Shown: piece after piece, positions 5,351-12,798 of the stretch | How positions within the stretch are numbered: the first letter of the stretch is position 1 | How the letters are laid out: each line of letters starts with the position of its first letter | Assembly (NCBI GenBank): GCA_035250505.1 | Contig: DATFFC010000132.1 | Span: 1 to 17,919 of the forward strand | Length of the DNA stretch: 17,919 nucleotides | Reading direction: 5' to 3' | Origin: DASSBQ01 sp035250505 | Lineage (GTDB): Bacteria > Nitrospirota > Nitrospiria > Nitrospirales > Nitrospiraceae | Translations under genes and position numbers: made by a program | Notes under the pieces: model-generated | Database searches by the model: none | What the model saw: only the letters and a program-made list of their open reading frames with translations | Told to the model about the DNA's origin: nothing

Positions 5351-6363
5351 CAGGAATGGCTATACAGATACACCGTATACCCCAGATACAACAAGGAGGC
5401 GGCGCCCAGGAGCCAAGGACGCCAATGACCGGCCCATAGCAGCTGGAGGAAACTGAACGTCATCGCCACGACCGCCAACACCATGGTCGCTAAAGCCGTG
5501 GTATCCAAGGTCCACTGAGTACCCACAAGCCCGACCGAGACGGGGAACGTGCCTTGAAATACCATCGCCCCCGTCACGTTCCCCACCGCGAGCCGGTCTT
5601 TCTTTCGGTAGAGCCAGAGAAAACTATTCGACATCTCGGGCAGCTCAGTGGCAAGGGGTGCAATAAGCAAGGCCAGGAGCAGCGGCGATACGCTCAGCTC
5701 GGTCGAGAGAGATTTCGCCGCCGTGACGAACAAGTGGGCGCCGGCGATCAATCCACTGAGACCGAGAACGCCTTGCACCCCGATCATGGAAAACGACGGG
5801 TGACGGCTGCGGGGCGCTAAGACCAACGGCTCCACGTGACTGCCCTGCTGACCCTCTTCATCGGAGACCGAAAACTTCATCTTCATATAATAGATGTAGA
5901 GCAGGATCAATCCGATTGCCACCGCGACATGCAACGGCTTCGAGGGGATAAAGACACAGGACAGGGCAAGGCTGTAGGCGATCAGAAAAAATAAGAGATC
6001 GGCCCGTACCTCCCCATAATCGAGTGTGAACTGGGCCGGTCTCTTGCCGAGCCTCGCATAGAGCAACAGCAACATGGCAAGAATAGGCAGGACCAATGTG
6101 CTGAGCATGAACGGCGCGCCCAAAATGGCTCCCAGCCCTACCTCCGTCCGTTCTTGACCCGAGCCGAAGAAAATCGCGATGACAGGGATAGAGGTCTCGG
6201 GCAGTGTCGTGCCCACCGCGGCGAACACACTGCCGACCGCTCCCTCCGATACTTTGAGCCGCTTCCCCAACCATTCGATGCCGTTGGTAAAAAGATGACA
6301 CCCTCCCAACGTGATGACCACGGAAGCGACAAAGAGCCCGGCGTACGTCAGAATCGTGAGCAC
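5350..6363 (-). CDS. CaCA-family Na+/Ca2+-type cation exchanger
   Basis: A 337-residue inner-membrane protein with about ten hydrophobic segments and the two inverted alpha repeats of the CaCA superfamily. Alpha-1 is around 44-90 (VGTTLPETSIPV, then GLGAILGAPFMLST) and alpha-2 around 230-275 (APLATELPEMSNSF, then GNVTGAMVFQ). The acidic TLPE and ELPE positions match residues that coordinate cation in this superfamily. The usual GSNIFN-like half of each repeat is replaced by GAPFML and GAMVFQ, so this is a divergent subgroup and the ion cannot be named. A cytoplasmic loop near 160-190 is charged. The start codon is GTG, one base after the larC stop, so translation is probably coupled to larC. 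The stop is 21 bases before pdxA. Export of Ca2+ or another divalent cation is inferred from family only. Confidence 0.85.
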   Translation of the reverse strand: MLTILTYAGLFVASVVITLGGCHLFTNGIEWLGKRLKVSEGAVGSVFAAVGTTLPETSIPVIAIFFGSGQERTEVGLGAILGAPFMLSTLVLPILAMLLLLYARLGKRPAQFTLDYGEVRADLLFFLIAYSLALSCVFIPSKPLHVAVAIGLILLYIYYMKMKFSVSDEEGQQGSHVEPLVLAPRSRHPSFSMIGVQGVLGLSGLIAGAHLFVTAAKSLSTELSVSPLLLALLIAPLATELPEMSNSFLWLYRKKDRLAVGNVTGAMVFQGTFPVSVGLVGTQWTLDTTALATMVLAVVAMTFSFLQLLWAGHWRPWLLGAASLLYLGYTVYLYSHS

Positions 6364-6364
6364 G

Positions 6365-7594
6365 CTATCGCTTTCTCGTCCGGTTCGCAGACCCAGCCGG
6401 TCGGCGCTTGGTTCTCTCCTGCAGCCGATAGGCCACGAGCGCGTCCTCCATGATATCCTTGACGGGCCGACCAGTACGCTCGGCGATGCGCTTGCAGTCG
6501 AGATACTCCGGCGCGGCTTTGGTCCGGCCTCGACTCACCTCGGCCAGTTTAATGCGCACCGTTCCGCCTGTCATCGACAGAGACACGAACCGGCGGGGCA
6601 GCGTGCGGCGCTGGATCTCCTGGACCCGCAGACCCAGCGCCGTCGTATCCCGGAAGAGAACGGCCGACGCGGCATCCATCTGCTCCGGCGGCACGAGCAC
6701 GGAGAGCGCCACACCGGGACGCCCGCGTTTCATAATCATGGGGGTGAGCGTGACATCGAGCGCGCCCGCGGCAAAGAGCCGGTCCATGACCGTCTCATAG
6801 GCCTGAGGCGAGAGGTCATCGAGGTTGCTGGCCAACTCCACGATTCTGTCGGTGTGATCGGCGCTCCGGGGGTACCGCTCGCCGATAAAGACCCGCAACA
6901 CATTCGGCCAATCTTCAAAGTCGGCTGTCCCGGCCCCGTAGCCCACATGCTGCGTCCTCAGGAGGGGCATCGATCCAAAGTCTTCAGACAGAGCCCGCAA
7001 CAGTGCCATCCCGGTCGGCGTCGCCAATTCCCGTGACGGTCCTTGGCTGTATATCGGCATTCCACGTCCCAAGGCTGCGACCGCCGGTCCGGGCACGGGC
7101 AGAACTCCATGGGCCGATGTCGTGGTACCGGCTCCTACATTGATCGGCGAGGCCGTGATTCGCTCCACCTGCAGCGCCTGCAGCCCCCACACGCTTCCCA
7201 CGACATCGACGATGGAATCGATCAGACCTACCTCATGGAAGTGCACGCGTGATGGAGAGACCCGATGAGCCGCCCCTTCCGCATGCGCCAGTTCTTCGAA
7301 CACGGCGCGCGCGCGGTCTTTGACCGGCCCCGGAAGCCCGCTCCCTGCAATGAGACTATGAATCCGCCGGGACGGCAACGGGACGCGCACTTCCCGTGCG
7401 ATGACGACATCGACCTTCGTCGCATGCAGCGCTCCTCGACACACCTGCTTTTTGGTCAACTTGTAGCCGTCTAGATTCAGCGAGCCGAGCGCCTGCACCA
7501 GCTCCTTGAACGGAAGGCCCGCATCCACCAGAGCGCCCAGTACCATATCGCCGCTGATTCCGGAGAAACAATCGAAATGCAGATGCCGTCCCAC
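6365..7594 (-). CDS. larC: Nickel-pincer cofactor biosynthesis protein LarC
   Basis: LarC inserts nickel into the bis-thiocarboxylated pyridinium mononucleotide made by LarB and LarE, giving the NPN cofactor of LarA-type racemases. The 409-residue protein begins with the family signature FDCFSGISGDM (about 7-17), has FHEVGLIDSIVDVVG near 118-132, the central INVGAGTTTSAHGVLPVPGP segment (from about 151), and ELATPTGMALL. The C-terminal CTP-hydrolysing region is present and in frame. In Lactiplantibacillus plantarum larC needs a programmed frameshift to join two parts; here it is one continuous gene. It is probably the first gene of the unit that continues into the exchanger and pdxA. No larA or larE lies in the window. 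Confidence 0.92.
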   Translation of the reverse strand: MGRHLHFDCFSGISGDMVLGALVDAGLPFKELVQALGSLNLDGYKLTKKQVCRGALHATKVDVVIAREVRVPLPSRRIHSLIAGSGLPGPVKDRARAVFEELAHAEGAAHRVSPSRVHFHEVGLIDSIVDVVGSVWGLQALQVERITASPINVGAGTTTSAHGVLPVPGPAVAALGRGMPIYSQGPSRELATPTGMALLRALSEDFGSMPLLRTQHVGYGAGTADFEDWPNVLRVFIGERYPRSADHTDRIVELASNLDDLSPQAYETVMDRLFAAGALDVTLTPMIMKRGRPGVALSVLVPPEQMDAASAVLFRDTTALGLRVQEIQRRTLPRRFVSLSMTGGTVRIKLAEVSRGRTKAAPEYLDCKRIAERTGRPVKDIMEDALVAYRLQERTKRRPAGSANRTRKR

Positions 7595-7676
7595 GCTGCG
7601 AACCTCACATCCAGGCCATCGGACCGGCGGCCATCTTACTCGACGCCCTTACCGACGGCAATGATTAGCACTTCGA

Positions 7677-7705
7677 TTGACAGTCTTCCATGGCTATGTT
7701 ATTCC
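7677..7705 (+). promoter_or_regulatory. Possible sigma-70 promoter for the exported hypothetical
   Basis: A perfect TTGACA (7677-7682) is followed after 17 bases by TATTCC (7700-7705), a weak -10 match (three of six). Transcription would start near 7712, downstream of the ATG at 7690 but upstream of the one at 7750, which supports the later start. Judged by eye only. Confidence 0.35.
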
Positions 7706-7749
7706 CCGATACAGATGCTCGAATCGAAACCAGATGCAGTGATCGCGCG

Positions 7750-8319
7750 ATGAGCACCTTGCGCCCATCGTGCCCCACCTTCGTCATATCCCGGCTTAGC
7801 CGTCTTTTTTTCGCCGCCTTGCCTTTCGTCGTTGTTTTCCTGCTCGGAGCAGAAGACCTCGGCGCCAAGCCCAAGCAAAAGAACGCTCCGGTTCGCGAGC
7901 CGGATCTGAAAATCCTCAATCTGACGATCGGTCCAATTCCCTATACACCGAATCGAGGACCATTGGACTTTACGGTTGTGGTGCAATTGCCCAAGGAGGT
8001 CGATGACGGCCTGATGCTGGAAGTCTCGTCTCTCGTCACCTCGTCGTCCATGACGTCCCTGCGCTTCCTGTCGAGCCGGCAGCCGATCGCCGATCACCAG
8101 TCTGCGACCATCATCGCGGGCTCTCCCGCAAGCGAAGCGCAAGAGCCGAAGCGCGTGCGCATTCATCTGAGCTGGGACGGGCTCGACCACAACAAACAGC
8201 CTGCGCCACCCGGTTCCTATGAGTATGTGGTCCGCGCAAAGCTCTTGAGAAACGGCGAGAAGGGACAGAAGACGCAGATGTCGTCGTGGCCGAAAAGAGG
8301 TTCATTCCTCATCAAATAA
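7750..8319 (+). CDS. Exported hypothetical protein
   Basis: I do not recognise a named family. From the ATG at 7750 the protein is 189 residues: a basic N-terminus, then a strongly hydrophobic stretch (about 18-33, LRLFFAALPFVVVFLLG-like), then a Lys/Pro-rich segment, which is typical of a signal peptide or N-terminal anchor. The rest looks beta-rich: LKILNLTIGPIPYTPN, LDFTVVVQLP, VRIHLSWDG and PPGSYEYVVRAKLL, the last resembling the end of an immunoglobulin-like/FlgD-type fold. It therefore probably sits in the periplasm or on the outer face of the inner membrane. An ATG at 7690 would add 20 residues and spoil the signal peptide. It is a single gene, divergent from larC and convergent with larB (15 bases between stops). 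Confidence 0.75.
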   Translation: MSTLRPSCPTFVISRLSRLFFAALPFVVVFLLGAEDLGAKPKQKNAPVREPDLKILNLTIGPIPYTPNRGPLDFTVVVQLPKEVDDGLMLEVSSLVTSSSMTSLRFLSSRQPIADHQSATIIAGSPASEAQEPKRVRIHLSWDGLDHNKQPAPPGSYEYVVRAKLLRNGEKGQKTQMSSWPKRGSFLIK

Positions 8320-8334
8320 GAACCCGACCTTGCT

Positions 8335-9102
8335 TCATACCATTTCACCGCCATCAGCACCGGTCATATTGATCCTGTGCGCCAGGCAGCCGGCTCCGAA
8401 GCCGTTGTCGATATTCATGACCCCGACGCCGGCGGCACAGGAATTGAGCATCGTCAGCAGCGCCGCCAAGCCGCCGAAGCTCGCCCCATAACCACGACTC
8501 GTCGGGACTGCAATGACCGGCTGGCGCACGAGTCCCCCGACGACGCTCGGCAGGACGCCGTCCATTCCCGCCGCAACAACCAGCACGCGGGCCCGATGCA
8601 AGCGCTCTTGTTGGCTCAACAAGCGATGCAGGCCCGCCACACCGACGTCGTAGAGGACGTCGACGCGGCTCCCCATGATTTCGGCAGTCACACGCGCTTC
8701 CTCAGCGACCGGGATATCGGCGGTCCCGGCTGTGATGATGAGCACATGCCCTCGGCGCGTCTGAGCCGCCGGAGGTACCGCCACCACCCGGGCCTCCTCG
8801 AAATATCGAGCACGCCGGTTCAAGCGGCAGAGGGCTCGCGCGGCACGGGGACCGATTCGGGTCGCCAAAAACGGCCCTTTTCGGCTGAGCAGGCTCTTGG
8901 CAATGCCGAGGATCTGCGCATCGGTCTTCCCCTCGCAGAACAACACCTCAGGAAATCCTTGGCGAATCGAGCGATGGTGGTCCAACGAGGCAAAACCCAG
9001 ATCCTCGAACGGCAACGTCCGCAATCGTTGCAGCGCAGCCTCAACGGTCAGCGAGCCGGATCGTACCCGGTGAAGGAGGGCGCTGAGCTGTTCCGCTGTC
9101 AT
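8335..9102 (-). CDS. larB: Pyridinium-3,5-biscarboxylic acid mononucleotide synthase LarB
   Basis: LarB carboxylates and hydrolyses nicotinic acid adenine dinucleotide to make the first intermediate of the nickel-pincer nucleotide cofactor; it resembles AIR carboxylase (PurE). The 255-residue protein has a helical N-terminal part, then the PurE-like core: VLIITAGTADIPVAEEA near 120-136, VLYDVGVAGLHR at 149-160, VLVVAAGMDGVLPSVVGGL at 173-191 and VPTSRGYGASFGG at 199-211. The end contains LNSCAAGVGVMNIDNGFGAG; the Cys at 222 matches the family's adduct-forming cysteine. The start at 9102 is chosen because its ATG overlaps the gpsA stop as ATGA and it gives the family length. It is transcribed with gpsA, not with larC. 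Confidence 0.93.
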   Translation of the reverse strand: MTAEQLSALLHRVRSGSLTVEAALQRLRTLPFEDLGFASLDHHRSIRQGFPEVLFCEGKTDAQILGIAKSLLSRKGPFLATRIGPRAARALCRLNRRARYFEEARVVAVPPAAQTRRGHVLIITAGTADIPVAEEARVTAEIMGSRVDVLYDVGVAGLHRLLSQQERLHRARVLVVAAGMDGVLPSVVGGLVRQPVIAVPTSRGYGASFGGLAALLTMLNSCAAGVGVMNIDNGFGAGCLAHRINMTGADGGEMV

Positions 9103-10127
9103 GCCGGATTCTTTTCTTCCTTCGCGCCCCGCTCCATGAGATCCCCCACAGCTTGCCGGCACGATTTCCCTGAGAACAGCACATTGTGGACTTCCTGGAC
9201 AATCGGCATATCGACATGATGCCGCCGCGCCAACCCCAACGCCGCTCTCGCAGTACGTACCCCTTCTGCAACCGCCTGCATGCCGGCCAGGATGGTTTCC
9301 AACCGCTCGCCCTTTCCCAGCCGCATGCCGACCGAATGGTTGCGGCTCAATGCGCCGGTACAGGTCAAGACCAGATCACCAACCCCGGACAAACCGTAAA
9401 ACGTTCGTGGATCGGCCCCCATAGCGACGCCGAGCCGGATCATCTCGGCCAGGCCTCGCGTGATCAAGGCTGCGCGCGCATTCGCGCCCAGGCCCAAGCC
9501 ATCGACGACTCCGGCCGCCAAGGCTATGACGTTTTTCAAGGCGCCACCCAGTTGCACGCCGATCAGGTCGTCATCTGCATAGACCCGAAAGCCGGGCGTC
9601 ATCAACAGCGATTGCAGCCGCTTCGCAAGCTCGGCATTCCGGCCCGCCAGACAGAGAGCCGCCGGCTTCGCATGGCTCACCTCGGCCGCGAAGCTGGGAC
9701 CGGAGAGCACCAGCAGGCGCGCCGCCATGGCAGGAGGCAATACCTCTTCCATGACTTCCGTCATGAGTTTGAGACTGTCCTCCTCAATGCCCTTGGTCGC
9801 GCTCACGAGCGGTACGGGGCGAGCCAGCGATCCAGCCATTTGTCGCAATACGGGCCTGGCTGCATGAGAAGGTACCGCGAATATCAGACAATCGGCGCCT
9901 CGCGTCGCCTCCGCCAAATCGTTCGTCGCCTTCAGCGAGGCCGGCAGCCGCACCGAGTCCAGGTAGAAGGAATTTTCCCGCTTGCTGCGGATGACCTCCA
10001 CGACTTCCTTCTCATAGGCCCAGAGCGTGACAGCGAGGCCTTTCTCGGCGAGGTGGCGGGCGAGCGCGGTGCCCCAGGCGCCGGCTCCTATGACTCCTAT
10101 TGAGCTGATCGCAATCGGTTCAGTCAT
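9099..10127 (-). CDS. gpsA: NAD(P)-dependent glycerol-3-phosphate dehydrogenase GpsA
   Basis: GpsA reduces dihydroxyacetone phosphate to sn-glycerol 3-phosphate, the backbone for phospholipids, in the cytoplasm. The 342-residue protein starts with a Rossmann motif IGVIGAGAWGTALA (10-23), has FAVPSHA and LVSATKGIE, LSGPSFAAEV, the catalytic-lysine region GGALKNVIALAAG, then ARAALITRGLAEM and GLSGVGDLVLTCTG, followed by the substrate-domain end VAEGVRTA. These cover the whole family. The ATG at 10127 is preferred; an upstream in-frame start at 10178 would add 17 residues not seen in the family. Its stop overlaps the larB start. The preceding 170 bases (10128-10298) separate it from the divergent zinc-ribbon gene and should hold both promoters. 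Confidence 0.95.
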   Translation of the reverse strand: MTEPIAISSIGVIGAGAWGTALARHLAEKGLAVTLWAYEKEVVEVIRSKRENSFYLDSVRLPASLKATNDLAEATRGADCLIFAVPSHAARPVLRQMAGSLARPVPLVSATKGIEEDSLKLMTEVMEEVLPPAMAARLLVLSGPSFAAEVSHAKPAALCLAGRNAELAKRLQSLLMTPGFRVYADDDLIGVQLGGALKNVIALAAGVVDGLGLGANARAALITRGLAEMIRLGVAMGADPRTFYGLSGVGDLVLTCTGALSRNHSVGMRLGKGERLETILAGMQAVAEGVRTARAALGLARRHHVDMPIVQEVHNVLFSGKSCRQAVGDLMERGAKEEKNPA

Positions 10128-10298
10128 TCCGTTACGTACTGGTGAGGTCAATTCGAATGACCCGGCGGGATTCGTCAACGTGGCGGATTATAGGAATCGG
10201 GTTTCACCACTGTCAACGGAGCAGAATACAACCTGCCGCGGTGGACATGGAGCCATATTCCCGCTAGGCTCTAGCCTCCACGCTCGCATGGCGGAGAT

Positions 10299-10655
10299 AT
10301 GAAACGCTGCCCTTCCTGTCAACAAGAACTTCCGGAGATCAGCCGATATTGCACACAATGCGGCAACCCGGTTGAAGGCAAGGCCGGTGCGCGCGTTTCC
10401 GACGTGGCGCCGGTCATGAAACGGGAAGATCTGAACATCACGGTCCTGTACGGGATGGTGGCGGCATTGGTGCTTGCCCTGTTGTTTCCCCCGTGGGAGA
10501 CACCCGCTTCACAGACGCCTGAGTTCCTGGGCCTTCACTTCATTCTGAATCCCCCTCGTCCCGACGCGGTCATCAGCCGGTTGCTGCTCACCATCGAGCT
10601 GACGACCTTGACGATCGCCGGCCTCTACTTGTCATTTCTATTTCGGAATAAGTAA
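10299..10655 (+). CDS. Zinc-ribbon membrane protein
   Basis: A 118-residue protein with an N-terminal zinc-ribbon, CPSC (Cys4, Cys7) and CTQC (Cys18, Cys21), then a linker and two hydrophobic segments at about 47-64 and 95-114. The small metal-binding domain would face the cytoplasm, with the loop containing FPPWETPASQTPEF probably on the other side. Many bacterial proteins have this zinc_ribbon_2-plus-membrane layout without an assigned job, and I cannot name a function. GGAGAT directly before the ATG serves as a ribosome binding site, although the spacing is short. It is a single gene, divergent from gpsA and convergent with the arginine dihydrolase-type gene (64 bases between stops, no obvious terminator). 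Confidence 0.8.
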   Translation: MKRCPSCQQELPEISRYCTQCGNPVEGKAGARVSDVAPVMKREDLNITVLYGMVAALVLALLFPPWETPASQTPEFLGLHFILNPPRPDAVISRLLLTIELTTLTIAGLYLSFLFRNK

Positions 10656-10719
10656 AGCTTGAGGGAACCGGCTGAATCGGTCGCGAGGCTTGTCGTACGA
10701 CGGCGGCGGAAGGGGCGGT

Positions 10720-11520
10720 TCAGTCAAGGGCGAGCGTGAGACATTTGGCGGAGCCGCCGGACTTCATGAACTCGTGGAGAGGCACGGGATGGCTGCGGTA
10801 TCCACGGGCATCTAAAAGCGAAACGGCGTCGGGGCAATCCGCCGGAAGGACCACGTTCTTGCCGACGCAGACGGCATTGCAGGCAAACTTCAGCGCTTCG
10901 GATTCTTTGACCGCCAAGAGGCGGTCGGCACTGATCCGTTCGGCGATCGCCCGCCGTCCATACTCGTCAAACGCGGCAGGGAAGTACAGGAGCTCGCCGC
11001 CGCTCAGCGGACAGAAGCACGTATCGAGGTGGTAGAACCGACTATCAATCAGTTCAAGGGGGATAATTTCCCGTTGGAACCATTCGCTGAGCCGAGGAAA
11101 GGCCCGAATATCCGAGCGCTGTCGATAGCCGCCGAACCAGTCGTCCGGGAAGCCCAAGAGATCGCCGGCTCCCTCAAAGAAACAGTCCTTCTCAAGCGTG
11201 AATACGTCATAGCCCTGTTCGCGAAACCAATTCTCGAAATGCGCCTCTTCCCGTTGTCGCTCAGGATGCCGGAAGCGGCTCAAGGCCACGCGCCGGCCGG
11301 CAACGACCCCGGCATTGGCGGTAAAGACCAGATCGGGCAAGCCCGGCACCGGCTTCATCCGTTCCAGTGCCACGTTCAGCCTCTGTTCCAAGACCTCCAT
11401 CAAAGCTCGCCATTGCCGCGCCGCATTGTCCGCCACCACGGCATTGGACCGCAGCATCCAGGGATTGATCTCGTAATCGATCCGAAAGTAGTCGGGAGGA
11501 CAGACCAGAAGGCGGCTCAT
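10720..11520 (-). CDS. Arginine dihydrolase-like GME-superfamily enzyme
   Basis: Member of the guanidine-modifying (amidinotransferase/DDAH/arginine deiminase) superfamily. In the 266-residue protein I see PDLVFTANAG near 62-71, FEGAGDLL near 115-122, the catalytic His in YHLDTCFCPL (about 163-172), and the nucleophilic Cys in KSGGSAKCLTLALD at the very end (Cys260). The closest match I recall is the N-terminal domain of cyanobacterial AgrE/ArgZ, which converts arginine to ornithine, CO2 and two ammonia. The Asn in FTANAG should correspond to the Asn reported to set dihydrolase over deiminase chemistry (inference). Dimethylarginine hydrolase remains an alternative. The ATG at 11520 overlaps the upstream stop as ATGA. 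The upstream neighbour matches the C-terminal half of AgrE, which supports a shared arginine route. Confidence 0.82.
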   Translation of the reverse strand: MSRLLVCPPDYFRIDYEINPWMLRSNAVVADNAARQWRALMEVLEQRLNVALERMKPVPGLPDLVFTANAGVVAGRRVALSRFRHPERQREEAHFENWFREQGYDVFTLEKDCFFEGAGDLLGFPDDWFGGYRQRSDIRAFPRLSEWFQREIIPLELIDSRFYHLDTCFCPLSGGELLYFPAAFDEYGRRAIAERISADRLLAVKESEALKFACNAVCVGKNVVLPADCPDAVSLLDARGYRSHPVPLHEFMKSGGSAKCLTLALD

Positions 11521-12761
11521 GGTTTCCACCCCAACTCACGCGCAAGTTCCGTGAGAAACGAGGCGGCGTCCATGACGACACCGACCGCTTGAAAGGTTCC
11601 CCGGTCGGCGAGCTTGGTCGGCACGGCAGGATTGACATCCACGCACACGGTAGGAATGGAGGCTGGAAGGAGATTTCCCGTCGCGACTGCGTGGAGAGTG
11701 GAGGCGATCAATAATGCCAGTCCTGTCCCGGGAATCGCCGCGCGCATGGCGCGCTGCGCCGCGACGGAATCGGTAATGACACCGGGCAGGGGGCCGTCAT
11801 CCCGGATCGTGCCCGCCATAACGACCTTCACGCCTCGTCGCACGGCGGCGGCCAGAATGCCCGAGCTGATGAGGCCGCTTTCCACGGCTGTGTGAATGCT
11901 GCCGAGCGCGCGGATGCGGTTGATCGTACGGAGATGATGCTCATGCCCATGGGGCACCGCGCGTCCGGCCGCCAGCCCGTACCCCAACGACGTCCCGTAG
12001 AGAGCGACTTCCAGATCGTGAGCAGCCAGCGCGTTCCCACAGAACAAGACCTGAACATATCCCTCGTCAATCAGCCAGGCGAGCGCGTCTCGTCCTCCTG
12101 CATGAACGATCGCCGGCCCTCCCGCCAGCAAGACCTTTGAGTCGGGGACTCCCTGCCGATACGCCTCACGCAGCATCGCCATCCGTTTCGCCACGTCCGC
12201 GATGACCGGATGATGGGGCCGTTCCGACGAAACCACGGAAGCCATGAAACTGAACACGTCCCGCTCCTTTGGACGCTCCAGCGGAATGACCCGGATGCCT
12301 TCGCGGCCCGTTACGATGAGGTCTCCTTTCGCGACATCCCCCATCGGAACCGCTCGGGCTTTGTTCTTGATCGGGTCGATGACGACGGCAAGATCCATTT
12401 CGATGGCATCCACGTCGATCCATTCGCCTTCGAGACGAACCTGCGTCGCGAGGTGTGTTGTGGCATAGAAGCCATCCGGCAAGACTCCGTCCGAGGGAGC
12501 CGGCTGGTATGAGCAATCCAATTCGCGCTCGACGGCGGCCCCATGGGGCTGGATGGCATGAAGGATGTCGGTCAGCAGTCGAAGCGAAGCGGCTCGGACA
12601 ACAATCTTGGCCCGAGACGAATCCTCCCTGGTCGCGCCGATCTGCATTTCCTTGAGGTCGAAGGTGCCGCCCATCATCAACACGGTATCGAGGACTTTCG
12701 CGAGGATCAGAGAATCGATGATGTGGCCTTGGAGGATGACGGTCTCATGGAAGGACGACAT
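11517..12761 (-). CDS. TIGR00300-type LOR/SDH domain protein (putative ornithine cyclodeaminase)
   Basis: A 414-residue cytoplasmic protein of the LOR/SDH bifunctional enzyme conserved-region family. The N-terminal part carries the family start HETVILQGHIIDSLIL followed by LDTVLMMGGTFDLKEMQIG, then GFYATTHLATQV. The second half has a Rossmann-like fold: VLLAGGPAIVHAGGRDAL, VQVLFCGNALAAHDLEVALYG, HLRTINRIRALGSI, and IRDDGPLPGVITDS. In cyanobacterial AgrE the equivalent half is fused behind arginine dihydrolase and linked to proline formation from ornithine; in archaea a relative was reported as an ornithine cyclodeaminase. I infer the same chemistry here. An upstream GTG at 12776 would add five residues; the ATG at 12761 fits the family better. 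It lies 37 bases after truD and overlaps the arginine dihydrolase-type gene by four. Confidence 0.82.
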   Translation of the reverse strand: MSSFHETVILQGHIIDSLILAKVLDTVLMMGGTFDLKEMQIGATREDSSRAKIVVRAASLRLLTDILHAIQPHGAAVERELDCSYQPAPSDGVLPDGFYATTHLATQVRLEGEWIDVDAIEMDLAVVIDPIKNKARAVPMGDVAKGDLIVTGREGIRVIPLERPKERDVFSFMASVVSSERPHHPVIADVAKRMAMLREAYRQGVPDSKVLLAGGPAIVHAGGRDALAWLIDEGYVQVLFCGNALAAHDLEVALYGTSLGYGLAAGRAVPHGHEHHLRTINRIRALGSIHTAVESGLISSGILAAAVRRGVKVVMAGTIRDDGPLPGVITDSVAAQRAMRAAIPGTGLALLIASTLHAVATGNLLPASIPTVCVDVNPAVPTKLADRGTFQAVGVVMDAASFLTELARELGWKP

Positions 12762-12798
12762 GGAGTTATTGTACACCAGGATCGGCGACCCGGCCCGT

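Noticed and set aside
6311..7036. A 241-codon plus-strand frame
   Set aside because: Shadow of larC and the start of the exchanger on the opposite strand; composition is not protein-like.
6365..7594. Programmed frameshift in larC
   Set aside because: The gene is one continuous frame from the FDCFSGISGDM start to the C-terminal domain, so no shift is needed.
9186..10103. A 305-codon plus-strand frame
   Set aside because: Exactly antisense to gpsA, with His/Arg/Gln-rich composition typical of opposite-strand shadows in GC-rich genes; gpsA has full family motifs.
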